Assembly (NCBI GenBank): GCA_029564115.1
Contig: JAKQQP010000233.1
Location: forward strand, 1 to 64,000
Direction: 5' to 3'
From: Candidatus Rifleibacteriota bacterium
Lineage (GTDB): Bacteria > Riflebacteria > Ozemobacteria > Ozemobacterales > Ozemobacteraceae
Length of the DNA: 64,000 nucleotides
Each line of letters opens with the position of its first letter. Positions within the stretch are counted from its first letter, which is position 1. This document shows positions 9,145 to 16,830 of the stretch, piece after piece. The translations under genes and the position numbers were made by a program. The notes below the pieces were generated by a model. The model saw only the letters and a list, made by a program, of their open reading frames with translations, was not told the origin of the DNA and searched no databases.

Positions 9145-10342
9145 AGTTCTCATTGTCACCCAGTTTTATTATCCTGATGTCACCGCCTGCGCCTTTCGCA
9201 TGCAGGAAACAGCTCTGCTGCTGGCACAAATGGGCTGTGATGTACACGTAATTGCCGGCGAACCCCACAAAGGACAGATTGCAGGCCAGGCAATCAACGA
9301 CGGAGCCATAAAAGTCAGCAGAGTAAAACTGGTAAAATACGAAGGTCGCGGCAAATGGAACTACATAACCCACTATCTGTCGTTCATGTTTGCAGCAATC
9401 AAAGCAGCACGCCGACACCCTGGGAAATTCGATATAATCTGGGCTTCAAGCCCACCACTCTTTACCGGCATCGCCGGCATGGCGATCGCCTGGCTCAAAA
9501 AAGCCAGATTCTGCCTCGATATTCGTGATATCTGGCCCGAATCGGCGGTTGTTGCAGGGCAGATAAAAGCCGACAGTATGATGTTCAGGATGGCAAAAAT
9601 TGTAGAATACGTTTTATACAAAGCTGCCGCCCGGATAACCTGTGTTGCCAGGCCGATGGCTGAATATATCAGGCAAGTTTCCGGCGGAAAACAGCCCGAA
9701 ATAATCTATAACGCGATACCAGAAACAATGACGGCAAAAGAGGCCCTGCCAATCGAGCAAAACCCTGCACAGCTGAATATTCTTTACATCGGCAACATGG
9801 GCTATTGCCAGAATCTGAGCCTGGTTATCGAAGCTGCGGCCATACTCGCCGCCAGAGGTGAATCCCGCATCAGATTTCAACTCGTGGGCAACGGCATCGA
9901 AAAACAGATGCTCGAGGCTGAAGTTGCCAGACGGGGGTTGGGCAACGTCGAAATTCAGGGCATTGTCAGCAAAGATGAGGCAATCAGTATGATTCGCAAC
10001 GCCCACGCCCTTATGCTGCATCTCAAAGACGACGGCACCATGGACAAAACCATTCCTTCGAAGGTCTTCGATTACATGGCGGGTGGGCGCCCGATTCTGT
10101 ATGGTCTCAAAGGCGAAGCCAGTGACATTCTCAAAAACATCGAGGGAAACCTGTATTACGACCCGGCAGACCCGACCCAGCTGGCTGATAAATCTGCATT
10201 TTTGCTGCAGAACTATGCCGGACTGGCTGCTGCGGCCACTAAAAATCTTGCAGTGGTCAAAGAAAACTACCTGCGAGAAGGCATGGCCCGCAAACTTTTT
10301 GAAGTATTCCAGAGCCTGACAGGTCAGGCGCCACAAAACTGA
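9119..10342 (+). CDS. glycosyltransferase family 4, WbuB-like
   Basis: This 407-residue protein is a GT-B glycosyltransferase. The N-terminal acceptor domain starts VLIVTQFYYPD; DIRDIWPES is the conserved motif of the WbuB/L-fucosamine-transferase-like branch. The C-terminal donor domain has NILYIGNMG and the nucleotide-sugar signature PSKVFDYMAGGRPIL. It is expected to add a sugar, perhaps an N-acetylated one, to a lipid-linked O-antigen or capsule unit at the inner face of the membrane. Its start lies inside the end of the heparinase-like gene and it closes the operon. No polymerase or flippase gene is visible in the window. Confidence 0.9.
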   Translation: MSSPGKPLKVLIVTQFYYPDVTACAFRMQETALLLAQMGCDVHVIAGEPHKGQIAGQAINDGAIKVSRVKLVKYEGRGKWNYITHYLSFMFAAIKAARRHPGKFDIIWASSPPLFTGIAGMAIAWLKKARFCLDIRDIWPESAVVAGQIKADSMMFRMAKIVEYVLYKAAARITCVARPMAEYIRQVSGGKQPEIIYNAIPETMTAKEALPIEQNPAQLNILYIGNMGYCQNLSLVIEAAAILAARGESRIRFQLVGNGIEKQMLEAEVARRGLGNVEIQGIVSKDEAISMIRNAHALMLHLKDDGTMDKTIPSKVFDYMAGGRPILYGLKGEASDILKNIEGNLYYDPADPTQLADKSAFLLQNYAGLAAAATKNLAVVKENYLREGMARKLFEVFQSLTGQAPQN

Positions 10343-10407
10343 ATTAATTTTAAAAATCTTTTCAGAGCATCTTGCTTAGTAGCTTTTGCGGTGCTATCCT
10401 CACGCCA

Positions 10408-10493
10408 TTCCCATCGATTTTTATATCGGTGGGAAAATCTGTAGAAAGAGGAGTATTCGCCGCCAAACAGCCTGAGGCTGAGAGTCAGGCGAA
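10408..10493 (+). other. structured leader upstream of the SET gene
   Basis: Between the glycosyltransferase and the SET gene there are two hairpins. CCCATCGAT and ATCGGTGGG pair around a TTTAT-type loop. Then TTCGCC (10456-10461) pairs with GGCGAA (10488-10493), enclosing AGCC-TGA-GGCT (10469-10479). The best Shine-Dalgarno-like string, AGAGGAG (10447-10453), lies upstream of this second fold and too far from the ATG at 10506. The arrangement resembles an RNA control element, but I recognise no known riboswitch. Confidence 0.35.
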
Positions 10494-10505
10494 GAAATTA
10501 TCGTT

Positions 10506-10892
10506 ATGCTGCTCGTCAAAACGTTTGTTAACAATTCGAGTATTGAAGGTCTCGGCCTGTTTGCCGCCGAAGATATCCCGGCCAATACGCAGGTATGGGC
10601 GTATCACGAAGATTTCGACAAGGTTCTGACTGAAGAAAAGTTCAATTGTCTGCCGGACTGGCAGCGCGATTTTTTCAAAAAATATTGTTTTTCCTGCGGC
10701 GACCTTCTCTATTATTGCATTGACGACGCGCGCTTCATGAACCACTCGCGCACTCCCAACACCGTCGATCGCCCAGAAGGCACTTTTACCGCCCGCAACA
10801 TCAGGGCAGGCGAAGAATTGTGCTGCGATTATTCGGGTATGGGTCACACCACCAAAGATATCGCTTTCAACACTGGTTTTCTCAACAACTGA
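10506..10892 (+). CDS. small SET-domain protein
   Basis: This 128-residue protein is essentially one SET domain. It has the N-terminal IEGLGLFAAEDI strand pattern, then RFMNHSRTPNT, which matches the SAM-binding NH-x-x-x-PN motif, and finally GEELCCDY, which matches the catalytic EL-x-x-DY motif. Such proteins are lysine methyltransferases in eukaryotes; bacterial stand-alone members usually have unknown targets. It sits alone between the polysaccharide operon and a bidirectional terminator. The ATG lacks a good ribosome-binding site and follows a structured leader. The family is clear, the substrate is not. Confidence 0.85.
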   Translation: MLLVKTFVNNSSIEGLGLFAAEDIPANTQVWAYHEDFDKVLTEEKFNCLPDWQRDFFKKYCFSCGDLLYYCIDDARFMNHSRTPNTVDRPEGTFTARNIRAGEELCCDYSGMGHTTKDIAFNTGFLNN

Positions 10893-10900
10893 ATTCTAAT

Positions 10901-10948
10901 AAAAAAGCCCTCTACAGCGCCCGTCAGGTGCGGTAGAGGGCTTTTTTT
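10901..10948. terminator. bidirectional rho-independent terminator
   Basis: A long inverted repeat (GCCCTCTAC with GTAGAGGGC, plus an inner GC pair region) is preceded by six A and followed by seven T. It therefore serves both the rightward SET gene and the leftward TolC-fusion gene. Confidence 0.9.
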
Positions 10949-10957
10949 CAGCTTTGT

Positions 10958-13423
10958 TCAGAGCTCACCATAAAGCACTTTTGTATTGCTGGCCGGCTCG
11001 GGTTCGGCATATTCGGCAGAACGGCGTTCGTGAATTCTCACACCGCCAACAGTTGCAAAATAAGCGAACAAACGCTCATACCAGTGGTTGTTGCTCGCCT
11101 GATCGAGAATAAAATCAAAGGTCCCCACGGCCCGGCACACCTTGACAAAATCGCTCAGAAACGAAAAAACAGCGTTTGCTGAAGCTTCTCTGGCTACCAG
11201 TGAAGCGTTTTGCGCGTCAATAAGATCGAGAATATTGACAGCGCCACGAGAATAAGCGCTCTGCACCAGATCGAGGGTTCTGGCAGCAAACCCGGCCCGT
11301 GTTTTAGCCAGACGAATACTCGCAAAAGATGCTCGGGCATCTTCCAGAGATGCTCTGGTATTCAATTCAAGTCGTTGCATCAGATACTCACGCTCGGCTT
11401 CAAGTTTTCTCAGAGTCGCCTCAGCTTCTTTGACCGCCGCTTTGCGATCGCCACCCTCATGCAGCGGGATCGAGACGTTGAGCCCTATATACCAGTCGTT
11501 TTTATCGGGATATTTAAAAACACTGCCAAAAGGGGCCGGCATTGCCGGCTTATCAGCTCCGGCACCGGACTCCCGAACTGTCCTGCTGATGTTTCCCTGC
11601 AGAGCAACAACGGGCTGGTTAAAGCGTCTTCTCGCAGAACGCTTTGAACGGTCCATGGCCTCAATACCTCTGCTGATCTGCTGAATTTCAGGCGAAAACG
11701 CAAAGGTATCGGCAACGAGAAAGTCTCTAAAAAGCTTGTAACCAGCTTGATTATCGATATAGGGAGCCACTTTTTGATAGTCGAGAAAAAATACTTCTGA
11801 GAATATGTCGCAATCAGCGGTTGCAAATTCTTCTTCCTGGGCAGCGCTAAGAACTTGATTCAGAGCCATTTCTGCTTTTTTTCGCATGGCAGAAGCCTCG
11901 ATCACTGATTGTCTGGCTCCAGCCATCTGAATTTCCCAACGATAGACCTCTGCCGGGCCGGAAGTGCCAACCTGTTCTCTGAATCTGGCAATCTCAAGAT
12001 TAGCCCTCGTCACTTCGAGGTTATCCCGCTGAATATTCTGCAGAGTTCTGGTTTTGAGAACGTTCAGATAAGCAATCGCAGCTTCTTTGATTATATCAAG
12101 CATCAGAGCCCGCTCTTCTTCGCGACGGGCGCTCTGAAACAACTTTTGAATATCGATATTTGCCTGTGCCTGTTCGCTGTACAAAACATGCAGCAGATCA
12201 GCACCCAGTTGTGTGACATGCTTGCCCGGAGTCATGATATTGGCGGCGCGATCATCGTCGATAACCGTCTGACGGCCAAAAGCGCTGAGCTTAGGGCGCA
12301 AGCCCGAACGGGCACGGTCAATTTTGTGTTCGCCGGCTTCGAGTTCCCGCTTTTTGGCATGCGCCTGCAGATTGCGAAGCAGAGCCGTTTCGATTACCTG
12401 AGTTATGGTCAATTTTTTTTCGATGTCAGCTGATTCTTCATTGATAAGAACCGCATCGGTCATCTGTTCCCAGGTTGGGTACAGCTCGATTTCTCTGGCT
12501 GTCTGCATGTTGATAGCAAGGCGCTCAGGGTGAGTAAAATCAACCTGAAAGTTTGCCGGGTCATCGTTCATGATAATACGCTGCAGGTTAAGAGCTATGC
12601 GTCGAGCCAGCTTCTGAGCGTCAACTTCGCCTGAAACGCTGCAGAATGCCCCTTTGTTCACGTAACTCAGCCCTGTCATACTCATCGAAGGCAGCTTATG
12701 CGAATTGATCGTCAAAAGAACCTGCTGCAGACGATCTTCGCTCAATCCGCTCAGAGAAGCCAGATAAACCGCTTCAGCACCTTCCAGATCGGCTGCAAGC
12801 CTGGCCATATTTTCGCCAACCGGCACCACAACTAGTTTTACGCCACGTTCGGCGGCCTGCCTACCCATTGTATCGACAAAGCCGGGGATACCGTCCAGAA
12901 AAAACGGGGACGCGAGAAGGTGCAGAGTTTTAAAGTTGATGATTTCCTGGAATTTATCAATATGGCGACCAGACTCGTAACCAGAATCGATGTAAGTGAA
13001 GTTGGTAATTCCGCTGCTGCCGTCTTTTTTTTCGATCTGCTGCATCGATGCATTGAGAATATGGGTGGCAATCACCGGCTTGCGCACTTTTCCCTTTTTT
13101 CCAATATTGGCCAGCTGTTGCGAGGCAACCGGGCCTACAGCAAAAACGATGTTCACCTGACGGTCATCTAAAAACGCCTGCACAGCCTTACGGGTATTTT
13201 CAACACTCCAGTCACCAGATCTGAGAAGACTTTCAGAAAAAATCACCTGTTCCGATTCATCGACAAGCTTTTTCGCTTCTTCCTCGATCACGGCCAGAAG
13301 ACTACTGGTGGCAGCCGACGGGCCATCGATTACCACCCCGACCCTTAGCTCTCCGGCATAGAGACTGGCCGTCAGTGCAAACAATAAAACCAGAATTGTA
13401 AAACCTCTGACAACAGTTCGCAT
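10958..13423 (-). CDS. fusion of ABC-type periplasmic binding domain and TolC-type outer membrane channel
   Basis: This 821-residue exported protein has two parts. After a signal peptide (MRTVVRGFTILVLLFALTAS), residues to about 335 resemble the ABC_sub_bind/TrpX-type binding fold: ELRVGVVIDGP, FAVGPVASQQL, and the typical closing strand LAINMQTAREIELYPTW. From about 340 the sequence is a TolC/OEP protein with two helical repeats, for example YLNVLKTRTLQNIQRDNLEV and YSRGAVNILDLIDAQNA. The start at 13423 is chosen because GGAGGG lies 7 bases upstream and the signal peptide begins there; a longer start at 13456 has no such support. The binding domain would hang in the periplasm at the base of the channel. 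No pump genes adjoin it. Confidence 0.8.
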   Translation of the reverse strand: MRTVVRGFTILVLLFALTASLYAGELRVGVVIDGPSAATSSLLAVIEEEAKKLVDESEQVIFSESLLRSGDWSVENTRKAVQAFLDDRQVNIVFAVGPVASQQLANIGKKGKVRKPVIATHILNASMQQIEKKDGSSGITNFTYIDSGYESGRHIDKFQEIINFKTLHLLASPFFLDGIPGFVDTMGRQAAERGVKLVVVPVGENMARLAADLEGAEAVYLASLSGLSEDRLQQVLLTINSHKLPSMSMTGLSYVNKGAFCSVSGEVDAQKLARRIALNLQRIIMNDDPANFQVDFTHPERLAINMQTAREIELYPTWEQMTDAVLINEESADIEKKLTITQVIETALLRNLQAHAKKRELEAGEHKIDRARSGLRPKLSAFGRQTVIDDDRAANIMTPGKHVTQLGADLLHVLYSEQAQANIDIQKLFQSARREEERALMLDIIKEAAIAYLNVLKTRTLQNIQRDNLEVTRANLEIARFREQVGTSGPAEVYRWEIQMAGARQSVIEASAMRKKAEMALNQVLSAAQEEEFATADCDIFSEVFFLDYQKVAPYIDNQAGYKLFRDFLVADTFAFSPEIQQISRGIEAMDRSKRSARRRFNQPVVALQGNISRTVRESGAGADKPAMPAPFGSVFKYPDKNDWYIGLNVSIPLHEGGDRKAAVKEAEATLRKLEAEREYLMQRLELNTRASLEDARASFASIRLAKTRAGFAARTLDLVQSAYSRGAVNILDLIDAQNASLVAREASANAVFSFLSDFVKVCRAVGTFDFILDQASNNHWYERLFAYFATVGGVRIHERRSAEYAEPEPASNTKVLYGEL

Positions 13424-13542
13424 ATTCCCTCCATAATACATTATATTACCGCACATAATAACAGAATCCGGATAGATTTAACAGTCACAACGGTGAATCA
13501 TTCTACCTCAGATCGTCGATTTTTCTGAAAGTTGTTTTGTCC

Positions 13543-13571
13543 TTGACGAGGTTGATCAGGAGTTATATAAA
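13543..13571 (+). promoter_or_regulatory. sigma70-type promoter of tex
   Basis: TTGACG (13543-13548), a 17-bp spacer and TATAAA (13566-13571) lie 27 bp upstream of the tex start. Both boxes are close to consensus and the spacing is optimal. Confidence 0.7.
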
Positions 13572-13597
13572 TCAGGCAAACGAAGATACGAGGTTAA

Positions 13598-15757
13598 ATG
13601 ATGAACGACTTATATTTTGCCAGAATAGCTGAAGAGCTCAAAATCAACCCATTACAGGTAATGTCGACCGCCCAACTGTTGGAAGAAGGCGGCACAGTTC
13701 CGTTCATCGCCCGCTACCGCAAAGAACGCACCGGTTCTCTCGATGAAGTCGCCATTGCCCTCATTCGCGACCGTCTCGAACAATTCGCCGAATATGACAA
13801 ACGCCGTGACGCCATTGTCAAATCCCTGGCCGAACGCAATCTGCTCAGCGAAGAACTGAATGGCAAAATTGTAGCGACGACCAGTCTTGCCGAACTCGAG
13901 GATCTCTACCTGCCATATCGTCCCAAAAAACGCACCCGTGCAACCATCGCTAAAGAAAAAGGTCTCGAACCACTTGCCGCAGCAATTCTTGAACAAAACC
14001 CGGCATTTTCGCCTGAAAAAGCTGCTGAAGCTTACATCAGCCCCGAAAAAGGCGTTGATTCAACTGTTGACGCCCTTCAGGGAGCCAGAGATATAATCGC
14101 CGAACAGATAAGTGAAAACGCAGAAATTCGAGCGGCACTTCGCGAATTATTCAGCTTCGATGCCGTTCTGGTATCGAAAGTCAGCAAAGACAAAGAAAGT
14201 GAGGGCGCAAAATTTCGCGACTACTTCGACTGGCAGGAACCGGCCGCCAAAGCCGCTGGCCACCGTCTACTGGCCGTTATGCGCGGCGAAAACGAAGGTT
14301 TTTTAAAAGTCAGCATTCTGCCTGACCCAGAAAAAGCTGTCAAGCTGATCTGCCGCCATTACCGTAAAGAATTCTGCCCCTCCTGGGAACAGGTAAGAGA
14401 AGCCGCCGAAGACTCATACAAAAGGCTTCTGGCCTCTTCGATCGAAAACGAATACCGCAAACAACTGCGGGAAAAAGCCGAAGAAGAAGCCATAAGAGTA
14501 TTCGCAGCCAACCTAAGAGAACTGCTGATGGCCGCGCCGCTCGGGCAAAAAGCGGTAATGGCAATTGACCCCGGCTTCAGAACCGGTTGCAAAGTAGTTT
14601 GTCTCGACCCGCAAAGCAAGCTTCTCGAAAACAGTGTCATCTTCATTTCGCAATCTGAACAAGCCCGCGAAGCCTCTGCAGTATTGCTCAAGCAACTTAT
14701 CAAAAAACATGGCATCGAAGCGATCGCCATTGGCAATGGTACAGCCAGCCGCGAAACCGAAGCATTCGTCAAAAGTCTGCAACTGCCGGCCAGCATTGCC
14801 GTAGTCATGGTCAACGAGAGCGGCGCTTCTATCTACAGCGCTTCCGAAGTGGCGCGCAACGAGTTTCCCGATCACGATGTAACCGTCAGGGGCGCCGTGT
14901 CTATCGGGCGACGCCTTATGGACCCGCTCGCCGAACTTGTTAAAATCGACCCGAAGTCGATTGGCGTAGGTCAGTATCAGCATGACGTCGACCAGACAAA
15001 GCTCAAAAAGGGGCTCGATGACACCGTCATGAGCTGCGTCAACCGGGTTGGCGTCGAAGTGAACACTGCCAGCCCGCAGCTTTTGAGTTATGTTGCCGGC
15101 CTGGGGCCACAACTGGCCAAAAACATCACTACCTGGCGCGAAGAAAACGGCCCGTTCAAAAACCGCAAACAGCTTCTCAAAGTGCCACGACTCGGCCCCA
15201 AAGCTTTTGAACAGGCCGCCGGTTTTTTAAGAGTCCGCAACAGCGAAAACCCACTCGATCGTAGTGCGGTACACCCTGAAAGCTACAAGATTGTTGAAAA
15301 AATGGCTCATGACAATAATTGCGACATCGAAACCCTTTTAAAAGACCCACAGACACGCAAACAGATAAAGCTGCAGAACTACGTCACCGAAGACTGCGGC
15401 CTGCCTACTCTGAACGATATAATCCAGGAACTGGCACGCCCGGGACTCGACCCCCGCGAAAAATTTGAAGCATTCGCTTTTGCTGAAGGAATTAACGAAA
15501 TAAAGGATCTGGCAGTTGGTATGAAACTGCCGGGTATTGTCACCAACGTCACCCAGTTTGGCGCTTTCGTCGATATAGGAGTGCATCAGGACGGCCTTGT
15601 TCATGTAAGTCAGCTTGCCGACAAGTTTGTCAAAGATCCAAATGAGGTCGTTAAAGTTCAACAAAAGGTCATGGTAAGGGTTCTCGAGGTTGACGCCGGG
15701 CGCAAGCGCATTTCTCTCAGCATGAAAAGCGAAAAAAAGCCGGCAGAAAAATGGTAA
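13598..15757 (+). CDS. tex: Tex-family RNA-binding transcription accessory protein
   Basis: This 719-residue protein has the full Tex architecture. The N-terminal helical Tex domain includes VPFIARYRKERTGSLDE. The YqgF-like domain begins about residue 320 (MAIDPGFRTGCK). Helix-hairpin-helix motifs follow (LSYVAGLGPQLAKNI and LLKVPRLGPKAFEQAAGFLRV), and the C-terminal S1 RNA-binding domain lies at about 645-715 (GAFVDIGVHQDGLVHVSQL). Tex proteins bind nucleic acid and associate with transcription, and they are usually single-copy housekeeping genes. GAGG precedes the ATG-ATG start. It ends 20 bp from the convergent YihY-type gene, with a short GGTCTG/CAGACC inverted repeat between them. Confidence 0.95.
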   Translation: MMNDLYFARIAEELKINPLQVMSTAQLLEEGGTVPFIARYRKERTGSLDEVAIALIRDRLEQFAEYDKRRDAIVKSLAERNLLSEELNGKIVATTSLAELEDLYLPYRPKKRTRATIAKEKGLEPLAAAILEQNPAFSPEKAAEAYISPEKGVDSTVDALQGARDIIAEQISENAEIRAALRELFSFDAVLVSKVSKDKESEGAKFRDYFDWQEPAAKAAGHRLLAVMRGENEGFLKVSILPDPEKAVKLICRHYRKEFCPSWEQVREAAEDSYKRLLASSIENEYRKQLREKAEEEAIRVFAANLRELLMAAPLGQKAVMAIDPGFRTGCKVVCLDPQSKLLENSVIFISQSEQAREASAVLLKQLIKKHGIEAIAIGNGTASRETEAFVKSLQLPASIAVVMVNESGASIYSASEVARNEFPDHDVTVRGAVSIGRRLMDPLAELVKIDPKSIGVGQYQHDVDQTKLKKGLDDTVMSCVNRVGVEVNTASPQLLSYVAGLGPQLAKNITTWREENGPFKNRKQLLKVPRLGPKAFEQAAGFLRVRNSENPLDRSAVHPESYKIVEKMAHDNNCDIETLLKDPQTRKQIKLQNYVTEDCGLPTLNDIIQELARPGLDPREKFEAFAFAEGINEIKDLAVGMKLPGIVTNVTQFGAFVDIGVHQDGLVHVSQLADKFVKDPNEVVKVQQKVMVRVLEVDAGRKRISLSMKSEKKPAEKW

Positions 15758-15777
15758 AGGTCTGCAAAAACCCGTAT

Positions 15778-16680
15778 TCAGACCAGGTCGTTTTTTTCTG
15801 GCAGCGGATTTTCTACTCTGCCGGTTTCATCGGCAGTTACAGGTATAGCGGGGGCATGGCGAAAAAAGGTTGCCACGGCGGCACTGACGTGCCCGCCAAC
15901 CAGAATTATGCAGGATGACAGATATATCCAGAGCATAAAAGCCACGACTGCCCCCAGCGACCCGTATATAAGGCTATAACTGTCAGTGCCGAAAGACAGA
16001 TACCAGACAAAGCCATGCCTTGTCAGCTGCAGTGCCAGGAGAGAGAACAGAGTACCGACCGCTGATTCCCGCCATCGGACTATTACCGACGGGACATATT
16101 TGTATAAAAGCAACAGCAGGCCGAACATGGTACCGATTGGCAGATAGTCGAGAAGAAAATGATGCAGTCGTGTCATATCGGCAAAAACTGGCCCAAGAAA
16201 ATCAGGAAACAATCTTGGCAACACATCGACAAGAGTGTTCATAATCAGGGTCAGAATCAAAAAAATCACCATAATACCAATCATCATCAGCCCGATCAGA
16301 CGATCGATGAGAAAGTGACGGCTTTCAGCGCTGGTCCAGGCCATGTTGATGTTCTGGGCAAACCCGGCAAAAACAAGAGTTGCCGACCACAGCAGCACGG
16401 CAGTGCCCATAAGACCGACAGCGCCACTGGCATTGATTAAATGCTGAATGTTCCCGACAACTATATTCTCCGACCCAGGAAGATACTCGTCTACAAATTT
16501 AAGAATCTGCCCTTGAACCTCGGCACTCTGCAGAAACGAAGAATTGAAAGCAATCAGAAAAAGAATAAGCGGGAAAAACGAAAGAATCGCATAATAAGCA
16601 ATCGCCGCTGCTGCTTCGGTTACACGGGTATCGCAGACTCGATCATAAATGTGAATGAAAAAATTCAGAATTGTACGCAT
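15778..16680 (-). CDS. YihY/BrkB-family inner membrane protein
   Basis: This 300-residue polytopic protein has about six hydrophobic segments. The family signature is seen at TEAAAAIAYYAILSFFPLILFLIAF (read from about residues 20-45) and YGSLGAVVAFMLWIYLSSCIILVGG (about 240-265). YihY/BrkB proteins are widespread; early reports calling members RNase BN were mistaken, and the function remains unsettled, possibly transport. It is a single leftward gene transcribed divergently from the pullulanase gene. No clear ribosome-binding site precedes the ATG. Confidence 0.88.
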   Translation of the reverse strand: MRTILNFFIHIYDRVCDTRVTEAAAAIAYYAILSFFPLILFLIAFNSSFLQSAEVQGQILKFVDEYLPGSENIVVGNIQHLINASGAVGLMGTAVLLWSATLVFAGFAQNINMAWTSAESRHFLIDRLIGLMMIGIMVIFLILTLIMNTLVDVLPRLFPDFLGPVFADMTRLHHFLLDYLPIGTMFGLLLLLYKYVPSVIVRWRESAVGTLFSLLALQLTRHGFVWYLSFGTDSYSLIYGSLGAVVAFMLWIYLSSCIILVGGHVSAAVATFFRHAPAIPVTADETGRVENPLPEKNDLV

Positions 16681-16830
16681 AAATTAAGTTTTCGGGCTGC
16701 TGCATAAATAACACAATTATCGTTGCAAAGCAATTGTGCATCGGTTCAAAGAGCAAAACAAGAGATTTTTCGCGCAGAAAAAGTAATAAGGGGTTATCAT
16801 GTAAAAAACTCTGAATAAGGCGGCAGCATC

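Noticed and set aside
10450..10500. Resemblance of the SET-gene leader to a fluoride-type riboswitch
   Set aside because: Only a short CGCC-AAAC-like string and nested stems agree; the rest of the consensus and the gene's function do not fit.
14513..15112. Leftward reading frame of about 200 codons opposite tex
   Set aside because: It mirrors the codon bias of tex and shows no recognisable protein.
15759..15784. GGTCTG/CAGACC repeat between tex and the YihY-type gene as a terminator
   Set aside because: The stem is six pairs with a long loop and no T run, so it is too weak to call.
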